NCBI GenBank assembly: GCA_002386045.1
Contig: DGEQ01000053.1
Location: 1 to 14,947 of the forward strand
Source of the DNA: Hungateiclostridiaceae bacterium UBA3922
GTDB taxonomy: Bacteria; Bacillota; Clostridia; Acetivibrionales; DTU013
Reading direction: 5' to 3'
DNA length: 14,947 nt
Shown: piece by piece, positions 1 through 7,737 of the stretch
Numbering within the stretch: the stretch's first letter is position 1
How the letters are laid out: each line of letters begins with the position of its first letter
Notes under the pieces: model-generated
Database searches by the model: none
What the model was told of the DNA's origin: nothing
The model's input: the letters and a program-made list of their open reading frames with translations, nothing else
Translations under genes and position numbers: made by a program

Positions 1-6
1 CAAAAT

Positions 7-182
7 TTCAAGTAGTATGGTGTTCGTTCAAGTAGTGTGGCATATCAGTCATACTGAGGTTCAGGTGGTACGGCGCAAAAGGCTGCCATGTTATACGGAG
101 GTTCAGGTGGTGGGGCGCAAAAGGCTGCCATGTCATACGGAGGTTCAGGTGGTGCGGCGCAAAAGGTTGTCATGTCATGCGG
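7..182. repeat. 42-bp tandem repeat array
   Basis: Three consecutive 42-bp units lie at 57-98, 99-140 and 141-182, each beginning AGGTTCAGGTGGT and differing at only a few positions. Before them, 7-56 contains two shorter, more diverged copies starting TTCAAGTAGT. Because 42 is divisible by 3, the array stays open in frame and would encode a basic 14-residue repeat (EVQVVRRKRLPCYT). No ribosome binding site or recognisable domain supports translation. I read it as an intergenic minisatellite, possibly continuing beyond the left edge. From 183 to 322 I see no gene or strong signal. Confidence 0.85.
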
Positions 183-322
183 TGCGGAGTTTCGGACAGT
201 GCGGTGTATCAAGGTCATACACACTTACACTATTGGTTGACTTCCGGCACTGATTTTTTTGGTGTTGCGCATCTGCGGAATTGTGATCCTGCAGCACCGC
301 TGAAAGGAAAAATACCTGCGTA

Positions 323-351
323 TTGACAAAATAACAGGATTCTGGTAGCAT
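323..351 (+). promoter_or_regulatory. sigma-A promoter of the T-box leader
   Basis: A perfect -35 box TTGACA (323-328) is followed after 17 bp by TAGCAT (346-351). The latter is preceded by TGG, which makes an extended -10. The predicted start near 358 falls just before the first strand of T-box stem I, so promoter and leader fit each other. Confidence 0.8.
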
Positions 352-551
352 ACAGAAAAAACTGATCAAATGCAATGACGGGGAAAACACGCCGTCCGGC
401 TGTGTCGAAGAGAGCTGTTGGCCGGTGCGAAACAGCACACGGGGCGGAAAGTGGACTCACCCCCGAGCAGTCAGCTGAAAGCCACGCGCTGACCAGGCCG
501 GTTGCGCCGGAGCGGGGGAAAAGTTCCGGCGGCACGGGAAATACCGACGTT

Positions 552-627
552 AAGCTGATCAGCGGCAGGCCAATAAGTGGTAAGCCGATCAGGCAAGCCG
601 ATCAGGAAAGCCGATCAGCGGCAAGCC
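552..627. repeat. 13-bp tandem repeats inside the T-box leader
   Basis: Three head-to-tail copies of AAGCCGATCAGGC-like units lie at 582-594, 595-607 and 608-620. A related AAGCTGATCAGCGGC lies at 552-566 and a partial AAGCC at 623-627. The period is not a multiple of three, so it is not coding. The array sits between stem I and stem III, where T-box leaders normally carry stem II and the IIA/B pseudoknot. Confidence 0.85.
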
Positions 628-794
628 TGGGATCGGTCCCGGACCGGCAAACATCACGCGGCGGCAAGTAGGTGCGACCGGGTTTCCCGCCGTTACGACG
701 GGAGGGCATTAGTCACCGGATGTCGATCATCGGTTGATCGATGCCTTTGAGAGGGTATGTTCCATACCAATCAGAGTGGTACCGCGGAAGCAAT

Positions 795-836
795 GGCTTT
801 CGTCTCTGGCAGAAATGCCGGGACGGAAGCCTTTTT
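795..836 (+). terminator. T-box regulated intrinsic terminator
   Basis: GGCTTTCGTCTC (795-806) pairs with GGGACGGAAGCC (820-831) over 12 bp. An inner GGC/GCC pairing extends the helix, and TTTTT follows at 832-836. The 5' arm contains the bases needed for the antiterminator (797-807), so the two folds exclude each other. Uncharged tRNA should favour read-through into the gene at 891. Confidence 0.93.
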
Positions 837-890
837 ATTTGAATCATTTCAAGCAATGATATTATTTGATTTGCGGGAGGAGATTGAGAG

Positions 891-3422
891 ATGAGGATCG
901 CTTTTTCGACGCTTGGATGTCCCGATTTCGACTGGCCCGACATTTATTCCATGGCCAAGGACCTCGGATTTGACGGTATCGAGATCAGGGGTCTCGGAAA
1001 GGATATTTTCGCGGTCAGGGCACGGCCCTTCACTGAGGAGGAGCTTCCGAACACCATCAAAAAGCTGAAGGAACTGCGCCTTGAGATCCCGTGCCTTTCT
1101 TCGGGATGCTGCCTCAAGTTTGCAGACAAGGCCGAACAGAACTACAACGAGATAGTGCAGTACATCGAACTGGCAAACAAACTTGGCACGCCTTATGTGC
1201 GCATATTGGCCGACCTTGAGCCCCAGCCGCAGGGAGACGTTGACGATGAAGCCGTTCTTGCGCAGCTCAGGCGGCTAATACCGATAGCCGAGGAAAAGGG
1301 AGTCACAATGCTTATCGAGACCAACGGCGTATATACTGATACAAAGCGACTGGCTGAGCTCCTTGAGAGCGCTGCCAGCGACGCTGTCGGGGCGCTCTGG
1401 GACCTGCACCATCCATACCGTTTCGCGGGCGAATCGGCAGACACCACGGTGAAGAACCTTGGCGCATTTATAAAGTATGTGCATGCCAAGGACTCTGTAG
1501 TGCAGGATGGCAGGGTCTCATACAGGATGATGGGTGAAGGCGACCTGCCGATGGATGATTTCATGATGGCCCTGCGCTCCGTGAATTACGACGGGTACAT
1601 ATCGCTGGAATGGGTCAAGAGATGGGCCAGCGACCTCAGCGACGCGGGTGTCGTGTTCCCGCACTTTGTCAACTACATGAGCAGTTACATCGAAAAAGAC
1701 ACATCAAAGGGCCGCCTGTACTACAACAATGCAAAGACCGGCCGGTATATCTGGGAAAAGGATACGCTTATCGACCTGACATTCCCGCAGGTGCTCGACC
1801 GCGTCGTGGAAGAGTTCCCGGACCAGTATGCTTTCAGGTATACGACACATGACTATACGAGGACATACAAGGAGTTCCGTGATGACGTCGACACGTTTGC
1901 CAGGTCCCTCATCGCCCTGGGAGTCAGGCCCGGCGACCATGTAGCCATCTGGGCGACCAATGTGCCCCAGTGGTTCATAACGTTCTGGGCCACGGTCAAG
2001 ATCGGGGCGGTGCTCGTGACCGTAAACACGGCATACAAGATATACGAAGCGGAATACCTGCTGCGCCAGTCCGACACCCATACCCTTGTCATGATAGACG
2101 GCTACAAGGATTCGAACTACGTGGAGATCATAAAAGAACTGTGCCCCGAGATTGAAACGTCGGAACCGGGCAAACCTCTCCACATCAAGAGGCTGCCGTT
2201 CCTGCGCAACATCATAACGATAGAATCGAAAGTGCCGGGCTGTCTTACATGGGACGAGGCGTTGGCGCTGGCTGAGAAAGTGCCTGTTGAGGAAGTGTTC
2301 CGCCGCGCTGCTTCCATACATAAACACGATGTCTGCAACATGCAGTACACATCCGGGACTACCGGGTTCCCGAAGGGCGTCATGCTCACGCACTACAACG
2401 TAGTCAACAACGGAAAGTGCATCGGCGACTGCATGGACTTCTCCACGGCAGACAGGCTGCTGATACAGGTGCCCATGTTCCACTGCTTCGGGATGGTACT
2501 GGCTATGACTGCCGCCATGACGCACGGCACGACGATGTGCCCGATCCCGTATTTCTCCCCCAAAGTGGCGCTGGATGCCATAAACAGGGAAAAAATAACC
2601 GCCGTGCACGGTGTTCCCACGATGTTCATCGCGCTGATGGAACACGAGGATTTCGCAAAGACCGACTTCTCGCACATGAGGACGGGCATAATGGCAGGAA
2701 GCCCGTGTCCCATCAAGGTGATGCAGGATGTCGTGGATAAGATGAACATGAAGGAGATCACCATAGTCTACGGACAGACCGAAGCATCGCCTGGATGCAC
2801 GCAGAGCCGTGTGGACGATCCTATCGAGATCCGTGTCAATACCGTGGGAAGGGCTTTGCCGGGGATCGAGTGCAAGATCGTCGACCCTGCCACGAATAAG
2901 GACCTGCCTCCCAATACCGACGGCGAGTTCGTCGTCCGCGGCTACAATGTCATGAAGGGATACTACAAGATGCCGGAAGCGACTGCTGCGGTCATAGACG
3001 AGGACGGGTGGCTGCACACGGGCGACATGGCAAGGATGGATGAGAACGGGTACTTCAAGATCACGGGCCGCATCAAGGACATGATCATCAGGGGCGGCGA
3101 AAACATATACCCGAAGGAAATAGAGGATTTCATATATACCCATCCTAAGGTCAGCGACGTCCAGGTGATAGGAGTGCCCGACAAGCAGTACGGCGAAGAG
3201 ATAATGGCCTGCGTCATACTGAAGGAAGGGGAGACGATGACCGCCGAGGAACTGCAGGAGTATTGCCGCTCGCACATGGCAAAACATAAGACCCCTCGTT
3301 ACGTGGAATTCGTCGACTGGTTCCCGATGAACGCTGCAGGCAAGATACTCAAGTACAAGATGCGCGAATGGGCCATCGAGAGACTGGGCCTGCAGGAGGC
3401 GAGCAAAATAGAGACAGCCTGA
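891..3422 (+). CDS. TIM-barrel isomerase-like / acyl-CoA synthetase fusion
   Basis: This 843-residue protein joins two enzymes. Residues 1 to about 270 form a sugar phosphate isomerase/epimerase (AP endonuclease 2-type) TIM barrel, with likely metal ligands E143 (IETNG), D171/H173 (WDLHHP), H198 (HAKD) and E240 (SLEW). Residues from about 285 form an AMP-binding acyl-CoA synthetase: A3 loop YTSGTTGFPKG (486-496), YGQTE (627-631), HTGD (709-712), GRIKD (726-730) and the C-terminal catalytic Lys K818 (AAGK). It should adenylate a carboxylic acid and form its CoA thioester. The sequence resembles ACSF2/YngI-type short- to medium-chain ligases, but the substrate cannot be read from sequence. GGGAGG at 875-880 supports the ATG at 891. 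No frameshift separates the domains, so the fusion is real in this sequence. It is controlled by the T-box and is the first gene after it. What the barrel adds (an isomerase step, or scaffold) is unknown. Confidence 0.93.
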   Translation: MRIAFSTLGCPDFDWPDIYSMAKDLGFDGIEIRGLGKDIFAVRARPFTEEELPNTIKKLKELRLEIPCLSSGCCLKFADKAEQNYNEIVQYIELANKLGTPYVRILADLEPQPQGDVDDEAVLAQLRRLIPIAEEKGVTMLIETNGVYTDTKRLAELLESAASDAVGALWDLHHPYRFAGESADTTVKNLGAFIKYVHAKDSVVQDGRVSYRMMGEGDLPMDDFMMALRSVNYDGYISLEWVKRWASDLSDAGVVFPHFVNYMSSYIEKDTSKGRLYYNNAKTGRYIWEKDTLIDLTFPQVLDRVVEEFPDQYAFRYTTHDYTRTYKEFRDDVDTFARSLIALGVRPGDHVAIWATNVPQWFITFWATVKIGAVLVTVNTAYKIYEAEYLLRQSDTHTLVMIDGYKDSNYVEIIKELCPEIETSEPGKPLHIKRLPFLRNIITIESKVPGCLTWDEALALAEKVPVEEVFRRAASIHKHDVCNMQYTSGTTGFPKGVMLTHYNVVNNGKCIGDCMDFSTADRLLIQVPMFHCFGMVLAMTAAMTHGTTMCPIPYFSPKVALDAINREKITAVHGVPTMFIALMEHEDFAKTDFSHMRTGIMAGSPCPIKVMQDVVDKMNMKEITIVYGQTEASPGCTQSRVDDPIEIRVNTVGRALPGIECKIVDPATNKDLPPNTDGEFVVRGYNVMKGYYKMPEATAAVIDEDGWLHTGDMARMDENGYFKITGRIKDMIIRGGENIYPKEIEDFIYTHPKVSDVQVIGVPDKQYGEEIMACVILKEGETMTAEELQEYCRSHMAKHKTPRYVEFVDWFPMNAAGKILKYKMREWAIERLGLQEASKIETA

Positions 3423-3477
3423 TGCAGATACCCTGGCATGCTGTGGCAAATAAACGCAGAATGTTGATGCTGATCAG

Positions 3478-3506
3478 TTGAATATATGCAAAAATTGCTA
3501 TATCAT
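3478..3506 (+). promoter_or_regulatory. promoter of the AraC-family gene
   Basis: TTGAAT (3478-3483) and TATCAT (3501-3506) are separated by 17 bp and lie 48 bp before the AraC-family start. This suggests that the regulator is not transcribed only by read-through from the T-box gene. Confidence 0.6.
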
Positions 3507-3553
3507 TAAAGTGTATATCACCGGCGCAGGTCCGCAGGATCGGGGATGGTGTG

Positions 3554-4420
3554 ATGAAGCCCGCCAGGCAGGAATTTACCAGCCGGCAGCACATGATCAG
3601 CAGGGATTTTGAGTTCTACCACTACAAGGATGAACACCCGGTCGAGGTGGAGTACCACAACCACCTCTTCTACGAGGTGTTCTCCTTTGTTTCGGGCGAC
3701 GTCACGTATATAGTCGAAGGCAAATCCTACAGGCTGAAGCCCGGCGATATAGTACTGATCAACAACAGGGAACTGCACAAAACGATCGTGAGGCCCGGCA
3801 AGGCTTATGAACGCTATGTGCTGTGGATCGATCCCGATCATATCAGGACCCTGGGCGGGGACACGGACCTGACCTTATGCTTCGAACGTTCTGCCATGAG
3901 GAACTACAACCTGCTGCGTCCCCGGGCGGAGTATTACATTATGATAAAAAATGCGATGACATGCCTCCAGAACGCCATCTTCAGTGAAGATTACGGGAGC
4001 GGCCTGCTGAAGAGAGCTTACCTGACGGAACTGCTGGTCTACCTGAACCGCGCCTTTCTCGACAGCCAGGACGAGGACCTGGAACTGGACGTGGTTTACG
4101 ATGAAAAAGTCGGCAGCGTGATAAACTATATAAATGAAAACCTGCAGGAGGACCTGTCCCTCGAGACACTGGCCGCCAGGTTCTATACGAGCAAGTATCA
4201 TCTTCTGAGGGAATTCAAGAAACACACCGGCTATACCATCTACCAGTATATCCGCAAGAAACGCCTGATCACGGCCAGGATGCTTCTGAAGGAAGGTCTC
4301 AGGGTCACCGAGGTCTGCCAGAGATGCGGCTTCGGCGACTATTCCAACTTCATACGCTCCTTCAGGAAGGAGTTCGGGCATCCTCCCGGGCATTACAAAT
4401 CCCGCAGCGGCGCAAAATGA
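3554..4420 (+). CDS. AraC-family regulator with cupin sensor domain
   Basis: The 288-residue protein has an N-terminal cupin-like fold at about residues 25-85 (HNHLFYEVF, then GKSYRLKPGDIVLI and ELHK). It ends in a typical AraC DNA-binding domain with two helix-turn-helix units, at about residues 200-220 (DLSLETLAARF) and 251-275 (VTEVCQRCGFGDYSNFIRSF). Such proteins bind a small ligand, often a sugar or organic acid, through the cupin and activate nearby promoters. Its position after the TIM-barrel/ligase fusion suggests that it regulates that gene or a related catabolic operon, but no operator was identified. GTG at 3551 is directly next to the ATG at 3554; I prefer the ATG, with GGGG at 3542-3545 as a weak ribosome binding site. 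Confidence 0.9.
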   Translation: MKPARQEFTSRQHMISRDFEFYHYKDEHPVEVEYHNHLFYEVFSFVSGDVTYIVEGKSYRLKPGDIVLINNRELHKTIVRPGKAYERYVLWIDPDHIRTLGGDTDLTLCFERSAMRNYNLLRPRAEYYIMIKNAMTCLQNAIFSEDYGSGLLKRAYLTELLVYLNRAFLDSQDEDLELDVVYDEKVGSVINYINENLQEDLSLETLAARFYTSKYHLLREFKKHTGYTIYQYIRKKRLITARMLLKEGLRVTEVCQRCGFGDYSNFIRSFRKEFGHPPGHYKSRSGAK

Positions 4421-4451
4421 CATGTTTTGAGAAACATTGGCTGTTTTCTTT

Positions 4452-4490
4452 TCGTATTGTATACGATAATATATTTCACGGGTATATAAT
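4452..4490 (+). promoter_or_regulatory. putative promoter and operator before the ATPase gene
   Basis: An AT-rich stretch contains the inverted repeat TCGTAT-TGT-ATACGA (4452-4466) and, 18 bp later, a perfect TATAAT (4485-4490). No clear -35 box is present at standard spacing. The symmetry overlaps the expected -35 zone, a usual place for repressor or activator binding. It could start the transport operon at 4683. Confidence 0.4.
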
Positions 4491-4539
4491 TGTCCTGACG
4501 GGATTTTGCTGCGCAGCCGGATGCGGGCAGAAGGACGGC

Positions 4540-4657
4540 GGATGCAGCAAATCACCGGATGCAGGAAACCACCGGATACAGTGGAACACGGTTAAAGGAA
4601 GTCACATGATACAGTGGACCACCGGATAAAGGAAGTCACCGGATACAGTGGACCACC
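4540..4657. repeat. 17-bp tandem repeat array
   Basis: Seven adjacent units of 16-17 bp occur at 4540-4556, 4557-4573, 4574-4589, 4590-4606, 4607-4623, 4624-4640 and 4641-4657. They follow the pattern GGATACAGTGGACCACC with variants such as GGATAAAGGAAGTCACC. Units 4 to 7 also form a higher-order duplication of 34 bp. The array ends 13 bp before the ribosome binding site of the ATPase gene, so it forms most of that gene's 5' untranslated region. Confidence 0.85.
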
Positions 4658-4682
4658 GGGAACGTTACGGAAGGGAGTCATG

Positions 4683-7280
4683 ATGAATCATCATCTTGAA
4701 GAAGCTTCGGCTGTACTCAAGCATTTTGAGACCGACAGGAACGGGCTCAGCCTTGAAAAAGCGGTGCAGCTTCTTGAGAGGCACGGTCCGAACAGGCTGG
4801 CGGAAACCCGCAGGAAAACTGTCCTCGAGAGATTAGTCGATCAGCTGAAGGACCCCATGGTCATCATACTTATAGTTGCGGCAATGATCTCAGGTGTCGT
4901 CGGGGAGATAGCCGATGCGGCGGTCATCCTTGCCGTAGTGATACTGAACTCCATCCTCGGCGTCGTCCAGGAAGGAAAGGCCGAAAAGGCCATCGAAGCC
5001 CTTCAGAGACTGTCATCGCCATATTCGAAGGTCAGAAGGAACGGACATGTGATGCTCATAAAATCCGAGGAACTGGTTCCGGGCGACATAGTCCTGCTGG
5101 AGGCGGGAGATGCGGTCCCCGCCGATATAAGGCTGACGGAGGCATCCAGTCTCAGGATTGAGGAAGCGTCTCTCACCGGCGAATCGGTGCCTGTTGAAAA
5201 AGACATTGCGGCCCTGCCGTCGGATCACGGGGACATACCGCTTGGCGACAGGAGCAACATGGCATACATGGGGACCAACGTGGTTTACGGCCGCGGTGAA
5301 GGTGTGGTGGTGGCCACCGGCATGTCTACCGAAATGGGGAAGATAGCCGATATCATCACCAGGACCGAGGATGAAAAGACGCCGCTGCAGCGCACGCTGG
5401 CCGGCCTCAGCCGGGTACTCACCTTCTGTGTGCTCGGGATCAGCATTTTCATATTCGTGTTCAGCGTGCTTGAAAACGGAGGTTTTTCGGGAACACAGGT
5501 GCTTGACATGTTCCTGCTGGCGATAAGCCTTGCAGTGGCGGCGATACCCGAAGGCCTTGTCGCGGTGGTCACGGTGGTGCTGTCCATCGGCGTTACGAAG
5601 ATGTCGAAGCGCAACGCCATAATCAGGAGGCTGACAGCGGTCGAAACCCTTGGCTGCACGCAGGTCATCTGTTCGGATAAGACAGGCACGCTGACGCAGA
5701 ACAGGATGACTGTTGTCGATACGTTCGGCAACACGGAAAAGTTGGCCGTGTCAATGGCGTTGTGCAATGATGCGGAACTGTCCGGAGGCAAATCTGATGC
5801 GATCGGCGAACCCACCGAATGCGCGTTGGTTAATTTTGCATATAAAACAGGCTTTGACAAGACCGAACTTGAGAAAACGATGCCCAGGGTCGCCGAAGCT
5901 CCTTTCGATTCGATGAGGAAGATGATGTCGACGGTGCATAAGGACCCGTCAGGCGGATATGTCCAGTACACCAAGGGCGCGCCTGACGAACTCCTCGAAA
6001 AATGCACCCGCATGCTCTCGGGAGACGAAATCGTGGCTCTCACCGACGAACTGAGGGAAAAGGTACTGGGAGAAAACAGGAAGATGGCCGGGAAGGCGCT
6101 TCGTGTGCTCGGTGCTGCGATGAAGGAGATGGATGAGCTTCCCGCGGCCATTTCGCCTGAAACGCTGGAGAGGGACATGGTGTTCATAGGGCTGGCGGGC
6201 ATGATCGACCCGGTGCGTCCCGAGGTGAAAGACGCCATAGAGGAATGCCGCACTGCGGGGATCAAGCCGGTCATGATCACGGGTGACCACCGGGATACGG
6301 CTGTCGCGATAGCGAAAGAACTGGGCATCATCATCGACGAAAGCCAGGCGATCACCGGTACCGAGCTTGACATGATACCTGACGAGGAGTTTGTGAAGGA
6401 TGTCGGCAAATATGCCGTTTATGCGCGAGTCCAGCCGGAGCACAAGGTACGTATCGTAGAGGCGTGGAAGGAAAACGGGGTCGTCACGGCAATGACCGGC
6501 GACGGCGTCAACGATGCCCCGGCCCTCAAAACGGCCGATATAGGTGTGGGCATGGGCATTACGGGAACGGATGTATCAAAAAATGTTTCCGACATGGTGC
6601 TTGCCGACGATAACTTCGCTACCATAGTCAATGCCGTTGAAGAAGGCCGCAGGATCTACGACAATATAAGAAAGGCGATCCAGTTCCTGCTCTCCGCCAA
6701 CCTGAGCGAAGTTCTTGCGTTGTTTGTTGCGACATTACTGAACTTCAGGCTTTTCTACCCTATCCATGTCCTTTGGATAAACCTGGTTACGGACTCGTTC
6801 CCGGCCATAGCCCTCGGCATGGAAGAAGCGGAGCCTGATGTAATGAAGAGGCCTCCCCGGAAAGCAGGCGAAAGCATATTCGCAGGCGGCATGGCTTCCG
6901 GTGTCATCTACCAGGGGATCGCGGTCGCGGTTTTGACATTGATCTCATATTATATAGGGAACCGGCAGTCCCGTGATATCGGCATGACGATGGCGTTTAT
7001 GACACTTTCGCTTTGCGAGGTCTTCCACTCGCTCAACATGAGGTCGAGGATGAAATCCATATTCAGCCTCAAAATGCACAACAAGTACCTGTTCGGTGCG
7101 ATGGCGCTGTCATTGGTGCTGACGCTGGGCGTAATATATATACCGGGGGTCAACACGGTATTCCATCTGACTGCGCTCAATGCTGCCGACCTGGCCATAG
7201 GAATTGGACTGGCGCTGTTGATAATACCTGTCGTGGAACTGGCGAAGTTGTTTATGTCGCTGAAACCGGCAAGGAACTGA
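4683..7280 (+). CDS. P2A-type (SERCA-like) calcium-transporting ATPase
   Basis: This is an ATP-driven cation pump of the plasma membrane, 865 residues. Motifs in order: TGES actuator loop (165-168), PEGL of M4 (289-292), the phosphorylated Asp in DKTGT (D332), KGAP nucleotide-binding loop (K431), TGD (533-535) and TGDGVNDAP (605-613). The calcium-site residues resemble SERCA: E290 in M4, N673 and E676 in M5 (NLSE), and N700, T703 and D704 in M6 (NLVTD). Both ion sites may therefore exist, although the SERCA M8 Glu is not conserved in place. Expected topology is ten helices. AAGGGAG at 4671-4677 gives 5-nt spacing to the ATG at 4683, with ATG at 4680 as an alternative. A longer in-frame start at 4614 would translate the repeat array and is unlikely. 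Ca2+ export is the best call; Mn2+ could also be carried. The next two genes follow at 28- and 33-bp gaps with no terminator. Confidence 0.93.
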   Translation: MNHHLEEASAVLKHFETDRNGLSLEKAVQLLERHGPNRLAETRRKTVLERLVDQLKDPMVIILIVAAMISGVVGEIADAAVILAVVILNSILGVVQEGKAEKAIEALQRLSSPYSKVRRNGHVMLIKSEELVPGDIVLLEAGDAVPADIRLTEASSLRIEEASLTGESVPVEKDIAALPSDHGDIPLGDRSNMAYMGTNVVYGRGEGVVVATGMSTEMGKIADIITRTEDEKTPLQRTLAGLSRVLTFCVLGISIFIFVFSVLENGGFSGTQVLDMFLLAISLAVAAIPEGLVAVVTVVLSIGVTKMSKRNAIIRRLTAVETLGCTQVICSDKTGTLTQNRMTVVDTFGNTEKLAVSMALCNDAELSGGKSDAIGEPTECALVNFAYKTGFDKTELEKTMPRVAEAPFDSMRKMMSTVHKDPSGGYVQYTKGAPDELLEKCTRMLSGDEIVALTDELREKVLGENRKMAGKALRVLGAAMKEMDELPAAISPETLERDMVFIGLAGMIDPVRPEVKDAIEECRTAGIKPVMITGDHRDTAVAIAKELGIIIDESQAITGTELDMIPDEEFVKDVGKYAVYARVQPEHKVRIVEAWKENGVVTAMTGDGVNDAPALKTADIGVGMGITGTDVSKNVSDMVLADDNFATIVNAVEEGRRIYDNIRKAIQFLLSANLSEVLALFVATLLNFRLFYPIHVLWINLVTDSFPAIALGMEEAEPDVMKRPPRKAGESIFAGGMASGVIYQGIAVAVLTLISYYIGNRQSRDIGMTMAFMTLSLCEVFHSLNMRSRMKSIFSLKMHNKYLFGAMALSLVLTLGVIYIPGVNTVFHLTALNAADLAIGIGLALLIIPVVELAKLFMSLKPARN

Positions 7281-7308
7281 TTATCATTTCAGGGAACGGG
7301 GGAAGTAA

Positions 7309-7704
7309 ATGATGTACCGGCTGAGGAAATTCATGGAAGGAAGATACGGGGCAGACCAGCTTGCACTGGCTTTGCTCGTCACGGCAGTCGTTCTGTCGGT
7401 GGCCGTAAGGCTCATCGGCATACCGTACCTGGTTGTTATCGTATACATACCGCTGGGTATATGCATATTCAGGATGCTGTCAAAAAACATAAGAAGAAGG
7501 AGCATGGAAAATTATAAGTACCTCATGCTCGCAAACCGTGTCCGGGCCTGGTTTGGCAGGATCAGGAGGAGGATCGCCGGGTCGAAGACCCACAGGTTTT
7601 TCAGGTGTCCCTCATGCAGGGCCGAACTGAGGCTCCCGAAGGGGAAAGGGAAGATACTGATCACCTGTCCCAAATGCAGGCATGAGTTCATGAGGAAGAC
7701 TTGA
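7309..7704 (+). CDS. small membrane protein with C-terminal zinc ribbon
   Basis: This 131-residue protein has two hydrophobic helices (about residues 17-33 and 36-54) and a strongly basic linker. It ends in a four-cysteine zinc ribbon, CPSC (100-103) and CPKC (120-123). The topology suggests a membrane anchor with the ribbon in the cytoplasm next to the positive linker. The start is supported by GGGGGAAG just upstream; ATG at 7309 and 7312 are both possible. It lies 28 bp after the ATPase gene and 33 bp before the CDF gene, so it is probably co-transcribed with both. I do not recognise a characterised family. A role in metal sensing or transporter assembly is only inference from context. Confidence 0.85.
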   Translation: MMYRLRKFMEGRYGADQLALALLVTAVVLSVAVRLIGIPYLVVIVYIPLGICIFRMLSKNIRRRSMENYKYLMLANRVRAWFGRIRRRIAGSKTHRFFRCPSCRAELRLPKGKGKILITCPKCRHEFMRKT

Positions 7705-7737
7705 CCGGTGTAATGCCGGGTGAAAGCAGGTGCGGCG

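Larger units (their letters stand above)
358..836 (+). ncRNA. T-box leader, leucine (CUC) specifier likely
   Basis: This is a tRNA-sensing transcription attenuator. Stem I shows the AGAGAG bulge motif (409-414), the distal hairpin GCTGTT/AACAGC (414-419 with 431-436) with GGTGCGA in its loop, and a lower helix CGGGG/CCCCG (379-383 with 461-465). The 3' side of the specifier loop reads GGA-CTC-ACC, so CTC at 456-458 fits the usual codon-plus-A layout, giving Leu. Stem III is GGTATG/CATACC (754-759, 763-768). The T-box sequence AGAGTGGTACCGCG is at 773-786. The antiterminator forms exactly: AGAG/CTCT (773-776, 804-807), a 7-nt bulge UGGUACC (777-783), then GCGGAAG/CTTTCGT (784-790, 797-803). 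The UGGU expects a discriminator base A, as tRNA-Leu has. The leader is unusually long because of a repeat-rich insert at about 490-690. Confidence 0.92.

Noticed and set aside
17..253. 78-codon ORF through the 42-bp repeats
   Set aside because: It has no ribosome binding site or recognisable domain; it is open because the repeat length is a multiple of three.
1704..3449. Long antisense ORF (581 codons) across the acyl-CoA synthetase
   Set aside because: It is opposite a gene with all catalytic motifs intact, and its translation shows no domain; codon bias of the sense gene explains it.
4540..4657. CRISPR array
   Set aside because: The repeats are head-to-tail 17-bp units without unique spacers, and there are no cas genes.
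4614..4682. N-terminal extension of the ATPase from ATG 4614
   Set aside because: It would translate the 17-bp repeats, while a good ribosome binding site precedes 4683.
5285..6409. Antisense ORF (374 codons) across the ATPase gene
   Set aside because: A Ser-rich low-complexity translation opposite conserved P-type ATPase motifs; a shadow frame.
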